A DNA stretch of 44,538 nucleotides, from contig JBCCQN010000042.1 of the NCBI GenBank assembly GCA_039024315.1, positions 1-44,538 of the forward strand. The letters run 5' to 3'. This DNA comes from JBCAWW01 sp039024315. Its GTDB lineage: Bacteria > Bacteroidota > Bacteroidia > J057. A program made the position numbers and the translations under genes. Positions 25,492 through 33,527 of the stretch are shown here, in pieces (the stretch's first letter is position 1; every line of letters begins with the position of its first letter). The notes beneath the pieces were generated by a model. The model saw only the letters and a program-made list of their open reading frames with translations. It did not search any database and had not been told where the DNA came from.

Positions 25492-27255
25492 ATGAAAAAA
25501 AGTCTACTTCTCCTGACCTTACTGCTCGGCTATGGCCTACAGGCCCAAACGCTTACCTTTAGCATTAGCGATTATCCGACGCTAGATGAACAGCGTATCG
25601 GCATTCGGGGCAATACGCCTCCCCTAGCCTGGAATCAATCGCTTTTTTTGGACGATAACGCCCAAGTCCAACTCCAATTTGAAACAGGCAATGAATTCGT
25701 CGAATACAAATTCGTGCTGGAAGACAAAAAGGGACAAGTGACTTGGGAGCTCAGCAGCGATGGCAATCGGAATCTTTACCTCCAAAGTGAGCTACCCGCT
25801 ATCATTGAGCATCAGTGGAACCAGCAACGTCCCATTGACATTGGCAATTTGCCGCTTTTGCAGCCGGAACAACTCTTAGAAGACTTGGCTTTGCTCAAAA
25901 AAGCCATTCTGGAAGTCAATCCCGCCAGTTTTCGATATCAGACGCAGGAGGACTGGGATCTTGCTTTCTCCTTATGCGAACAGTATTTCCAAAGTCCTCG
26001 CAGCTACGCTGAGGCATATTTAAAGCTGTCGCAATTGGTCACCAAGGTACGCTGCGGGCATACGCTCGTCAATCAGCTCAATATGCATCCTTTGATCAAA
26101 GAGATCGTGATGAACCAGCCTGACAAGCTGCCTTTTGCCTTTACATGGATCGACCAAAGGATGATCGTTACGCAAAGCGCTACGGATGAAGGAGCCCTCA
26201 AAGCCGGTACCGAAATCATGAGCATCAATGGCGTGGCCGCTAGCGATATTTTGCAGATGCTGATCCCCTATGCCTCGGCCGATGGGGCCAATGACGCCAA
26301 ACGGATTAACAAAATGCAGCTGCTTGCTTTGAGTTATATGTTTGAGCCCTTTGACTCCTACTTCCCGCTATTGGTGCCTCCTAAAGCAGGGCAATATCAA
26401 TTGAGCATCCGCAATGCGGATCAAGAAGAAGCACAGACGATCTCCTTGGCAGCCATGAGTCGAGTGGAGCGCAATCAAATTTTGGATGAGCGCTTCGCGC
26501 AACGCCCAAAATCCTTTGAAGATACCTGGAGGTATGAGGTTTTAAATGATGAGGTCGGTTACCTCAAGCTTGGCACGATGGTGACTTGGCGCTTTCAGAT
26601 GGACTGGAAAAAGTTTCTCAAAGAAGCGTTCCAAGAAATGGAAGAAAAAGAAGTCAAAAATCTCATCATCGATATTCGTGGCAACGAAGGCGGCTCAGAC
26701 TTAGTAGGTCAAGAATTGGCGGGCTACCTCCTGCGCGAAAAATGCATCATCAACAATCTGCAATCTAGAGCCAAAATCCAGCGAGTACCCAACGAACTGA
26801 AACCCTATATAACGACTTGGGATACTTCTATTTATGACATCTCCGATGAACTCACTCCCATCGAGGACGGATTTTTCACCTATAAAAATGATCGCGAGAC
26901 CTACAATGTTCCGGCGGCGCGTAAGCCTTTTGCCGGTAAAGTTTACCTCTTAGGCGATGCCTCCAATAGCTCCGCGACTTATTATCTCCGTCGCTCCATC
27001 GCCCAATGCAATGCGGTAACCATAGTCGGTACTCCTTCAGGCGGCAACCTCAATGGTATTAATGGGGGGACTCAGTTGATTTTCAGCCTTCCCAACAGCC
27101 GATTTGAGGTGGATATTCCTGTGGTGGGTAATTTTAGTCGCACACCTCAAGCCGATGAGGGCTTGCCCGTGGATGTGTTGATCAAGCCGAGCGTCGAGGC
27201 AATTCGTGCCGGTAAAGATGGTCAGTTGGAGGCCTTGTTGGAGATGATTGAGTAG
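25492..27255 (+). CDS. S41-family peptidase with N-terminal starch-binding-like domain
   Basis: The protein has 587 residues. A signal peptide ends near residue 18 (LQAQ). An N-terminal beta domain at about 20-110 (IGIRGNTPPLAWNQSLFL ... EFVEYKFVLE ... WELSSDGNRNLYL) resembles CBM20-type starch-binding modules. A helical region at about 130-200 is followed by a tail-specific-protease-type domain with a PDZ-like part (GTEIMSINGVAASDILQ) and the catalytic core (NLIIDIRGNEGGSDL, then DASNSSATYYLRR with the presumed catalytic Ser near 490). S41 peptidases cleave proteins from hydrophobic C-termini, here presumably in the periplasm or outside the cell. The gene stands alone, converging on the HsdR-N gene with a composite repeat between. 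Confidence 0.88.
   Translation: MKKSLLLLTLLLGYGLQAQTLTFSISDYPTLDEQRIGIRGNTPPLAWNQSLFLDDNAQVQLQFETGNEFVEYKFVLEDKKGQVTWELSSDGNRNLYLQSELPAIIEHQWNQQRPIDIGNLPLLQPEQLLEDLALLKKAILEVNPASFRYQTQEDWDLAFSLCEQYFQSPRSYAEAYLKLSQLVTKVRCGHTLVNQLNMHPLIKEIVMNQPDKLPFAFTWIDQRMIVTQSATDEGALKAGTEIMSINGVAASDILQMLIPYASADGANDAKRINKMQLLALSYMFEPFDSYFPLLVPPKAGQYQLSIRNADQEEAQTISLAAMSRVERNQILDERFAQRPKSFEDTWRYEVLNDEVGYLKLGTMVTWRFQMDWKKFLKEAFQEMEEKEVKNLIIDIRGNEGGSDLVGQELAGYLLREKCIINNLQSRAKIQRVPNELKPYITTWDTSIYDISDELTPIEDGFFTYKNDRETYNVPAARKPFAGKVYLLGDASNSSATYYLRRSIAQCNAVTIVGTPSGGNLNGINGGTQLIFSLPNSRFEVDIPVVGNFSRTPQADEGLPVDVLIKPSVEAIRAGKDGQLEALLEMIE
26490..26505 (+). repeat. Stem-AACGC element with GCGC/GCGC stem in the S41 gene
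   Basis: GCGC-TTC-GCGC-AACGC, read in frame as ERFAQRP. Both arms differ from the canonical stem but still pair, and the TTC loop is retained. Confidence 0.45.
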
Positions 27256-27301
27256 CGACGATTGGGTTTCGGCAGAAAATGATTTATCAATTTGTTCAAT
27301 T

Positions 27302-27329
27302 GTAGCGACGCAAAATATTCCGTCGCTAC
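27302..27329. repeat. 28-nt palindrome with GTAGCGACG arms
   Basis: A 9-bp perfect stem (GTAGCGACG/CGTCGCTAC) with a 10-nt loop starting CAAAATATT. It has the same length and the same GTAG start as 30966-30993. It is followed at 27335-27348 by the palindrome GTATCGATCGATAC, in the convergent spacer between the S41 and HsdR-N genes. Confidence 0.8.
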
Positions 27330-27358
27330 GGACCGTATCGATCGATACCGTAGATTTT

Positions 27359-27383
27359 GACGAATAAGCGTTCCGCGAAGCGG
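27359..27383 (-). repeat. Stem-GAACGC element with conserved flank
   Basis: The element AAGCGTTCCGCGAAGCGG (27366-27383) is preceded by GACGAAT. The 19-mer GACGAATAAGCGTTCCGCG is identical at 33528-33546. It lies 12 nt beyond the stop of the minus-strand HsdR-N gene. Confidence 0.88.
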
Positions 27384-27394
27384 CAAACAAAAAC

Positions 27395-27829
27395 TCACTC
27401 ATACCAACCATCGGCCTGATATTGGTATTTGCCTTGATCATCTCGAGAAAAAAACAACAAGCTCAGGCCATTGGTGAGGAGTAAATGAGGGGCACCGATG
27501 CTGACATTGTAGCGGGCGATCTGATGGAGAGTGTCTTCGGATAGCTTGATATTGGGGGCTTTGCACTCGATCAAAATGAAGGCCATGCCTTGGCGATCAA
27601 AGACGACGATATCAAAGCGCTTGGACATGCCACGATAATCTACTGCTTTTTCGACCCCGATCAGCGAGGCCGAGATGCCCTTGTGCTGGATCATATATTG
27701 GATCAACTGCTGACGCACGTACTCTTCCGGCTGGAGGACAAACCATTTTTTGCGGATGGGGTCCCAAACCCAGTCCTGATCCTCTCTTTTTTCGGTGCGG
27801 ATGTCACTTTCCGGAAAACAAAACTTCAT
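27395..27829 (-). CDS. HsdR-N-terminal-like nuclease-fold protein
   Basis: The protein has 144 residues from ATG 27829. The upstream in-frame sequence to 27970 is AT-rich spacer. It matches the free-standing form of the type I restriction enzyme R-subunit N-terminal domain, common in Bacteroidota: a PD-(D/E)xK nuclease fold with Asp73 (RFDIVVFD) and ECK at 88-90 (ILIECKAP). The residues before it (VWDPIRKKWFVLQPEEYVRQ) are characteristic of the family. No helicase, specificity or methylase gene is nearby, so this is not a restriction system. The function of the solo form is unknown. It is divergent from the DUF4286 gene. Confidence 0.85.
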   Translation of the reverse strand: MKFCFPESDIRTEKREDQDWVWDPIRKKWFVLQPEEYVRQQLIQYMIQHKGISASLIGVEKAVDYRGMSKRFDIVVFDRQGMAFILIECKAPNIKLSEDTLHQIARYNVSIGAPHLLLTNGLSLLFFSRDDQGKYQYQADGWYE

Positions 27830-28003
27830 AAGACAAAGGTAAGCCCGAATATAGAAATTGTTGGGGCAGAAATGATTGAATTGTTGAATCTGCCATTTGT
27901 TGACTACCTTCAATGGGATTTGTGGATAGGGGAATGTTTTGAATAGTTGAATTAAAAATCTTCCCTGCAAGCTTCAACAAATCGATAATTCTAAAAATGC
28001 TAA

Positions 28004-28309
28004 ATGATTACTTATAGCGTCACCGTAACTCTGGAATCTGTCATTGAAAGCGATTGGCTGCGTTGGATGCAGACCCAGCATATCCCAGACATGATGTCAA
28101 CGGGATTTTTTGAGGATTTTGCCATCCGTCGCTTGCTTGATCCCGCGCCAGATCCGGGCAGCTCCACCTTCAATATGCAGTATAGCTGCAAGAGCATGAA
28201 GGTCTTGCAACAATACCAAGCTACGGCTGCCAAAATGTTGCAGGCTGAGCACGAAAAACGCTACCGCGGTCGCTATGCGGCCTTCCGCACTATATTGGAG
28301 GAAATCTGA
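28004..28309 (+). CDS. DUF4286 family protein
   Basis: The protein has 101 residues and is cytoplasmic. The whole length is one ferredoxin-like domain with the DUF4286 pattern: an opening strand (ITYSVTVTLESVIESDWLRWM), HIPDMMSTGFFEDFAIRRLL, a strand FNMQYSCKSMKVLQQY, and the ending EKRYRGRYAAFRTILEEI. The function is unknown. It is 20 nt upstream of the PrcB-like gene and probably in one operon with it and the M48 protease gene. Confidence 0.85.
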   Translation: MITYSVTVTLESVIESDWLRWMQTQHIPDMMSTGFFEDFAIRRLLDPAPDPGSSTFNMQYSCKSMKVLQQYQATAAKMLQAEHEKRYRGRYAAFRTILEEI

Positions 28310-28329
28310 TTTTACTGTAAATTTTACCT

Positions 28330-28845
28330 ATGCAACGCATCTCTTTCATTTTAATCCTCGCTTTGGGCCTCGCAAGTGTATTGCCGGCTTGTAAAAGCAG
28401 CAAAACACCTACCGAAGGCGGTTCTGAAAACGCTGATTCAGCTATGAAAGTCAGCTGGGAAGTCCTAGACGAAGGGCCTTATTGTGGCATAGAAGAGTCC
28501 GTCAGCCAACTGATCACCAATAGCGATGATTGGCAGACTTTCTACAAAAAGTTTGGCTCCAATCGTATGCCCGCCCCAGAAGCTCCCGAAGTCAACTTTG
28601 AGGAAAACTATCTGATCGTAGCCCTGATGGGTATGCGCACTTCTGGCGGCCACAAAGTCGAAATCAACAGCATGATGCAAAGTGGCGAAACGGTCAAAGT
28701 AGGCCTCACTTATGTCGCGCCTGGTGATAAATGCATGGTGACCGAAGCTTTGACTCAGCCCTATATTTTTGCCCTGATTAGCAACAAAAACGTATCTGCC
28801 GCAGAGTTTGAAGTGGTTGAGCGCACCGACGATTGCAATCAGTAG
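28330..28845 (+). CDS. PrcB-like lipoprotein
   Basis: The protein has 171 residues. The lipoprotein signal ends in VLPAC near residue 21. The mature domain (about 65-165) contains FEENYLIVALMGMRTSGGHKVEIN and VKVGLTYVAPGDKCMVTEALTQPYIFALI. This pattern is typical of the PrcB C-terminal domain, named after a subunit of a surface protease complex in spirochaetes. The protease gene of the M48 family overlaps its end by 38 nt (if the TTG start is used), which supports a partner role, although the spirochaete partner belongs to another family. Confidence 0.78.
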   Translation: MQRISFILILALGLASVLPACKSSKTPTEGGSENADSAMKVSWEVLDEGPYCGIEESVSQLITNSDDWQTFYKKFGSNRMPAPEAPEVNFEENYLIVALMGMRTSGGHKVEINSMMQSGETVKVGLTYVAPGDKCMVTEALTQPYIFALISNKNVSAAEFEVVERTDDCNQ

Positions 28846-30934
28846 GGCGCTCCTATTGCTGCTGATATTGACAGTAGGGCTTGGGCCCTATCTGTCGGCT
28901 CAGTCCTACGACGACTATAAACCCCTTCGCTCCAAGGGACCCATTCCGCAAGACTTTTTGGTGCCGGCCTCGCTCAAATATGATTTAGAGATGGTGCATT
29001 GGGCGGATTCAAGTAAAGAGTATCAAGAAGCCCTCGGCGCTTATTTTGCCGAGGACTTTTATTATCTCAACCGCCTACTGCGCTCGGGACAGGTCATCTT
29101 TGGGGATACCTTGAGCGGCTATATCAATCGCTTGGCGGATCATATTCTCCGCGATCAGCCAGCCTTACGCCAGCAATTGCGCTTTTATATCGTGCGCTCT
29201 ACCGTCGCCAATGCTTCCAGTACTCACGATGGAATCATCTTTGTCAATATGGGTTTGTTGGCGAGGCTAGAAAATGAAGCCCAATTGGCTTTTGTGCTTT
29301 GTCATGAGATCAGCCACTTCGTGGAACGCCACCCCCTCAAAAGCTATCAACAGTATCTCGCAGCCGAAAGCAGCAGACCCAATGATCCAGAATGGCAGGA
29401 AAGCAGCCATTCTTCCTATTCTAAAGAAATCGAAAAGGAAGCGGACCGTCTTGGGCTAGGGCTCTACCTCAAGGCCGGATACTCCGCAGAAATAATGGAG
29501 AGTGCCTTCGAAGTGCTCAAAGTGGCCGACCAAGACTTTGCCCAAAAAGCTTTTGATCGCAGCTTATTCGAAACCCAATATCTTCAATTTAATAAAGATC
29601 AATGGCCAGATACTTTAGAGTATGCTTTTGATCAAAGCTTCAATAGTACAACCCATCCACATCCAGATGAGCGTCTCACCACTCTTTTGGATGTATTGAA
29701 ATCGCAACAGCCTCAGCAATCCGGTCAAATCTGGCAGATAGGGAGAGAAGCGTTCCGCGCAGCGAAAAATATTAGCCGCTACGAGCTCTGCCAGCGCTAT
29801 CAAATGGAGCGCGCTTATGAAGCGGGAATTTATGCTGCTTACAGTTTGTTGGAGCAAGGCAAACATCCTCAATACCTCCGCAAGCAAATCGCCTATGGCC
29901 TTTATGCCCTCGCTCAGTATTCGCATGTGGGAGAGTTTTGGGATGTGCATCAGGACTATGAAGAAATCGTGGGTCCTAGCCGTCGGATTGCGCATTTGAT
30001 GGAGCAATTGACGGCGGAAGAGCGCACGGTGCTAGCGCTTTCAGTGAGTTGGCGTGCCTTCCAAAAAGCGCCGCAAGACTCGGAATTGAAGCGTATGTGT
30101 GAGGATCTTATGCAGGCTTTGGGGCAGTATTATGTGGATGGTTTGGATGGTTTTTTAGGCATTGCAGAGGTCAAAGAGCAAGTAGGTCTCAGCTTTGCCC
30201 GCGGCGGCTTAGCGGATTTGTTGGAGGGAGAAGCGTTCCGCAAAGCGATGACCCAAAACCTACAAATCGGCTTGAATAAAAAACGTGCTTTCAAACCTAG
30301 TCTCAAGCAAGGAGAAGCCAGACTTAAAAAAATCGAGGGCTTTAAACTGGGCCTTGATAGCCTGATCTTGATCAACCCACGCTATCAAAAGCTAGACCGC
30401 CGCGAAAATCCGGCTACTCAACTTTTGGCTTCTGCTGAGGGAGAAGCTAATCTCAAAAACAGCCTTAAGAAGCATGCCAATAGTCTAGAGCTCGAGTTAC
30501 AAATCTTGAGTTATGATTCGCTGGGCGTAGATGATGTGGATCGTCTCAACGACATTCAATTGTTTCAGGAGTGGCTGTTTGAGCTTTCGACCAATCAGGA
30601 GCTGGCGCGCATCAGTATTTTGCAAGACGAAGTAGCCGGCCTCGCCGAACGCTACCATACGCCATACTTTGCTTGGAGTCAGGTGGTAGTCGTTACGGAC
30701 AAGCGTCCCGGCCGCAAGATGATGCTTTGGATGGGGTTATTTCCACCGATCCTCCCCTACTCCATGTACTATGTTTTCACGCCGGCGCATACGCTCTTTT
30801 TCTATACCACCATCTACGATTTGAAGCGCGGCAAATACTTGCTGGTCTATCCGGAGCAAGTCCGGATGAAGGATCGCAAGGAGGTGATCAATGCTACGAT
30901 TTACGATTTGCTACTGCAGGTAAAGACGAAATAG
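28808..30934 (+). CDS. M48-family metalloprotease with a non-ATG start
   Basis: The protein has 708 residues if started at TTG 28808. The first in-frame ATG comes only at residue 62, after the signal peptide (ISRALLLLLILTVGLGPYLSAQ), so a non-ATG start is needed. TTG 28808 or ATT 28832 would both give a proper signal. The zinc site is HEISH at 166-170, with a third ligand near Glu211 (KEADRLG), typical of M48 peptidases that clear or process envelope proteins. The rest (about 290-700) is helical and then beta-rich, with no recognised domain. A possible membrane stretch lies near 640-665 (MMLWMGLFPPILPYSMYYVF). Several repeat elements lie in this gene (29314, 29748, 30231, 30637). It overlaps the PrcB-like gene and is probably translated after it by coupling. 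Confidence 0.85.
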   Translation: MKWLSAPTIAISRALLLLLILTVGLGPYLSAQSYDDYKPLRSKGPIPQDFLVPASLKYDLEMVHWADSSKEYQEALGAYFAEDFYYLNRLLRSGQVIFGDTLSGYINRLADHILRDQPALRQQLRFYIVRSTVANASSTHDGIIFVNMGLLARLENEAQLAFVLCHEISHFVERHPLKSYQQYLAAESSRPNDPEWQESSHSSYSKEIEKEADRLGLGLYLKAGYSAEIMESAFEVLKVADQDFAQKAFDRSLFETQYLQFNKDQWPDTLEYAFDQSFNSTTHPHPDERLTTLLDVLKSQQPQQSGQIWQIGREAFRAAKNISRYELCQRYQMERAYEAGIYAAYSLLEQGKHPQYLRKQIAYGLYALAQYSHVGEFWDVHQDYEEIVGPSRRIAHLMEQLTAEERTVLALSVSWRAFQKAPQDSELKRMCEDLMQALGQYYVDGLDGFLGIAEVKEQVGLSFARGGLADLLEGEAFRKAMTQNLQIGLNKKRAFKPSLKQGEARLKKIEGFKLGLDSLILINPRYQKLDRRENPATQLLASAEGEANLKNSLKKHANSLELELQILSYDSLGVDDVDRLNDIQLFQEWLFELSTNQELARISILQDEVAGLAERYHTPYFAWSQVVVVTDKRPGRKMMLWMGLFPPILPYSMYYVFTPAHTLFFYTTIYDLKRGKYLLVYPEQVRMKDRKEVINATIYDLLLQVKTK
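29748..29765 (-). repeat. Stem-GAACGC element inside the M48 gene
   Basis: AAGCGTTCCGCGCAGCGA matches the canonical element except for the last base. It is read in frame as EAFRAAKN. A second copy, AAGCGTTCCGCAAAGCGA, lies at 30231-30248 (read EAFRKAM). Two more in the opposite orientation, with different stems, are at 29314-29330 (CCAC/GTGG) and 30637-30652 (CGGC/GCCG). Confidence 0.72.
30231..30248 (-). repeat. Second in-frame copy of the element in the M48 gene
   Basis: AAGCGTTCCGCAAAGCGA. The core is identical to 29748-29765 apart from the loop, and both copies are preceded by GAG-type codons (read GEAFR and REAFR). Confidence 0.65.
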
Positions 30935-30965
30935 GAAGAAAATTTTATTTTGATCGATATGGTCT

Positions 30966-30993
30966 GTAGGTGCGCAAAATTTTGCGCACCTAC
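30966..30993. terminator. Perfect 28-nt palindrome between converging genes
   Basis: The left half is GTAGGTGCGCAAAA and the right half is its exact complement, with no mismatch. It lies 32 nt after the M48 stop and 26 nt before the end of the pseC-like gene. A bidirectional terminator is likely, with a T-run after the hairpin on the plus strand (CATTTTT). The centre is shared with 7068-7095. Confidence 0.7.
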
Positions 30994-31018
30994 CATTTTT
31001 CAAATTGTAAGTTCGCCG

Positions 31019-32173
31019 CTACATAGCATAAAACTCCCTCAACACTTCCACCACATAGTCCTGCATTTCGTTGGTCATATCTGGGTAAAGCGGCAGGGTA
31101 ATACAGTGATCATAGTAGTTTTCAGCAAGAGGGAAATCGCCTTTTTTCCAGCCCAGTGCTTGATAGGAGGGCTGATAATGAACTGGGATATAATGGATCT
31201 GCGGATAGATTTTACGTTCGCGGAGGAAGTCAAATAACTCCTTGCGGCGCTCGGTCTGGATTACATAGAGATGCCAAGCATGCCCTTCTACGATTTGGGG
31301 CCTTTTGAGCGGCAATGCAGCCAACAATTCATCGTATCGAGCCGCTAATTGGCGACGGCGTTGGAGATTAGCAGCCGCTCGCGGCATTTGAGATATGCCC
31401 AAGGCACAATGGATATCACTCAAGCGATAATTGAATCCCAACTCTTGCATTTCGTAATACCAACCACCATGATCTTCTTGCAATAGATTACGGTCGCGGG
31501 TGATGCCATGAGTGCGCAAGATTTTGAGTCGCTCGTAAAGCGCTTTGTCATTGGTGGTGATCATGCCTCCCTCACCCGCCGCAATATGTTTGACGGGATG
31601 AAAAGAAAAAATTGCCAAATCTGCTTGGCTGCCATCGCCCGAGTATAAGCGTTCACCGGAGGTGTCATAATAAGCCCCAGGAGCATGACAAGCGTCCTCG
31701 AGAATCCAACAGTCATGCTGATCAGCAAGTGCGCGCAAAGCTTTCATATCTACTGGGTGCCCCGCAAAATCCACCGCCACTATGCCCGCATAAGTGCCCT
31801 TGGGAGCGGCCTCTAGCCTTTGGCGAACGATTTCCATATCCAGCAAAAGCGTCTCAGGATCGACATCCATGAGTTCTACCGAGCCACCGCAATAGCGAAT
31901 ACAGTTGGCAGAGGCGACAAAGGTGTTGGTGGGCACGAGTACGGTCTGGCCTTGCCGAACGTTTAGCCCCATCGCGCAGAGGTGTAGAGCAGCGGTACCA
32001 TTGGCCACGGCCACGGCATATTTACAACCGATATATTCAGCAAAGGCCTCTTCAAACTGGGCGATGCGCGGACCAGTGGTAAGATAATCTGAGCGCAGGA
32101 CTTCAGCTACCGCAGCAATATCATCTTCGGTGATTTGCTGGCGGCCGTAGGGAATGGGGAGAAAATCAGGCAT
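31019..32173 (-). CDS. pseC: PseC-like UDP-sugar aminotransferase (DegT/DnrJ/EryC1/StrS)
   Basis: This is a PLP enzyme of the sugar aminotransferase family, 384 residues, the expected length. Lys195 (FSFHPVKHIAAGEGG) is the probable Schiff-base lysine. Asp160 (ILEDACHAPGA) would contact the pyridine nitrogen. The opening IPYGRQQITEDDIAAVAEVLRSDYLTTGP and the ending are typical of PseC, which makes UDP-4-amino-4,6-dideoxy-N-acetyl-beta-L-altrosamine, the second step of pseudaminic acid synthesis. The partner genes (pseB, pseH and others) are not in the window, so the specific name is likely but not certain. Its start is divergent from the M50 protease gene, with a 66-nt shared spacer. Confidence 0.82.
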   Translation of the reverse strand: MPDFLPIPYGRQQITEDDIAAVAEVLRSDYLTTGPRIAQFEEAFAEYIGCKYAVAVANGTAALHLCAMGLNVRQGQTVLVPTNTFVASANCIRYCGGSVELMDVDPETLLLDMEIVRQRLEAAPKGTYAGIVAVDFAGHPVDMKALRALADQHDCWILEDACHAPGAYYDTSGERLYSGDGSQADLAIFSFHPVKHIAAGEGGMITTNDKALYERLKILRTHGITRDRNLLQEDHGGWYYEMQELGFNYRLSDIHCALGISQMPRAAANLQRRRQLAARYDELLAALPLKRPQIVEGHAWHLYVIQTERRKELFDFLRERKIYPQIHYIPVHYQPSYQALGWKKGDFPLAENYYDHCITLPLYPDMTNEMQDYVVEVLREFYAM

Positions 32174-32239
32174 GAGCTTGTGCTAATTGGCACACAATTT
32201 AGCCCTTATTCACTAACTTCGTCCCTAAGTGAATCAGAA

Positions 32240-33448
32240 ATGAGGAGAAAACGGCCGCCCTACTTTACGCATATCTTATTGTTTTTGCTGAGTCTGGTCT
32301 CGACTATCATGGTTGGAGCCGAATTAGCCACCAATCGATCTTGGTTTTGGGGCGGGGAGGATGCACTGACTTTGGCAGATTGGCCTGCCGGACTGGCTTA
32401 CTCACTATCTTTCTTGACTTTTTTGACCTTCCATGAATTTGGGCATTATCTGACGGCGGTCTATTACAAAGTGCGGACGAGTCTGCCCTTTTATATTCCC
32501 TTTTACATCCCAGGGATGTTCAATATCGGCTCCATGGGAGCGGTGATTCGCCTCAAGCAGGTACCAAGCTCTACGCGTAAGTTTTTTGATATTGGGATTG
32601 CCGGACCCTTGGCCGGATTTGTGATTTCGATCATCTTGCTGAGCTACGGCTTTACCCATCTGCCTGACAAGGAGGAATATCTATTTCCCATCAATCCTAC
32701 TTATGTAACCGACTATGGCAAGGTGCCGACGGAAGCCGAGATGATGCAAATCATCGAAGCACAATCCGCGGCCTTGGCGGCTGAGGCCGAAGCCAATGGC
32801 GAAGAGTCGGTCCTAAGCATGGCTTATTATCATGTCGGCACGAGTCTCTTGTTTGAGTGGCTCAAAAATGTCCTACCAGAGGATCCCAATCAGGTACCTA
32901 ATCACTTTGATTTGATCCATTATCCCTTTCTGTTTGTCGGCTATATCACGCTCTTTTTTACAGCCCTCAACCTCCTGCCCATCGGGCAGCTGGACGGTGG
33001 ACATATCGTCTATGGTATGTTTGGGCGCCAAACCGCAGGGATCATCGCCCGCATCACGGTCTTGGCTCTCATGCTGATGGGAGGCACCGGTTTAGTCGAT
33101 GTGGCCATGACCTATTGGGTGGATTGGTTGATTTTGGGCGTTTACGTGATGTTTTTGCTTTATGTATGTCGCAAAGTCTTGGGCGCAGAACAGATATGGC
33201 AGCCCGTAGCCCTGATGGCGAGCATCCTCCTCATCCAAGGGCTCGTTAAATGGCAATACCCAGAACTACAGATGAATTTTATCTGGCTACTTTATGCGGG
33301 TATGGTTACGCGCTTGGTAGGTCTGGATCATCCCGAAGCTTATATCGAGCATCGCGTCAATCTGCCGCGGCAGATTCTAGGCTGGGTGGCGATCGCGATT
33401 TTTATTCTTTGCTTTACACCGGTGCCTTTGGATTTGGTGATTGGGTGA
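32240..33448 (+). CDS. Site-2 protease family (M50) membrane protein
   Basis: The protein has 402 residues from ATG 32240. A longer reading from TTG 32135 would overlap the divergent pseC gene. It is a multi-pass membrane zinc protease with about seven or eight helices. The active site HEFGH is at 65-69, in the second helix. The distal ligand is in LPIGQLDGGH near residue 250. A loop of about 65 residues (about 150-215) lies between the two halves. This is the short form without PDZ domains, as seen in Bacteroidota. S2P enzymes cut within membrane helices, often to release regulators. The target is not apparent. It converges on the rhodanese gene. Confidence 0.88.
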   Translation: MRRKRPPYFTHILLFLLSLVSTIMVGAELATNRSWFWGGEDALTLADWPAGLAYSLSFLTFLTFHEFGHYLTAVYYKVRTSLPFYIPFYIPGMFNIGSMGAVIRLKQVPSSTRKFFDIGIAGPLAGFVISIILLSYGFTHLPDKEEYLFPINPTYVTDYGKVPTEAEMMQIIEAQSAALAAEAEANGEESVLSMAYYHVGTSLLFEWLKNVLPEDPNQVPNHFDLIHYPFLFVGYITLFFTALNLLPIGQLDGGHIVYGMFGRQTAGIIARITVLALMLMGGTGLVDVAMTYWVDWLILGVYVMFLLYVCRKVLGAEQIWQPVALMASILLIQGLVKWQYPELQMNFIWLLYAGMVTRLVGLDHPEAYIEHRVNLPRQILGWVAIAIFILCFTPVPLDLVIG

Positions 33449-33459
33449 TGGTGAAATGT

Positions 33460-33495
33460 GCGTCGCAATCCCGAAAGTTTTCGCGGATGCGACGC
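33460..33495. repeat. 36-nt palindrome with GCGTCGCA arms
   Basis: The arms GCGTCGCA/TGCGACGC pair perfectly, and the interior again has CCCGAAAG...TTTTCGCGG. Compared with 1314-1353 the arms differ but pair. It lies 11 nt after the M50 stop, between converging genes. Confidence 0.78.
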
Positions 33496-33527
33496 TACGG
33501 ATTGGATCGACCACTTCATTTAATTTC

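Noticed and set aside
26617..26640. GAAGCGTTCC in the S41 gene as another repeat copy
   Set aside because: Only the GCGTTCC part matches; there is no stem, and it reads as an ordinary KEAFQEME helix.
27395..27829. HsdR-N-like gene as part of a restriction-modification system
   Set aside because: No helicase, methylase or specificity gene is present; solo forms are common in the phylum.
27834..27841. TACCTTTG on the minus strand as promoter of the HsdR-N gene
   Set aside because: It fits TAnnTTTG, but no TTG lies at the right distance and it is only 5 nt before the ATG.
32135..32239. N-terminal extension of the M50 protease from TTG 32135
   Set aside because: It would overlap the pseC coding region; the ATG at 32240 begins directly before the first membrane helix.
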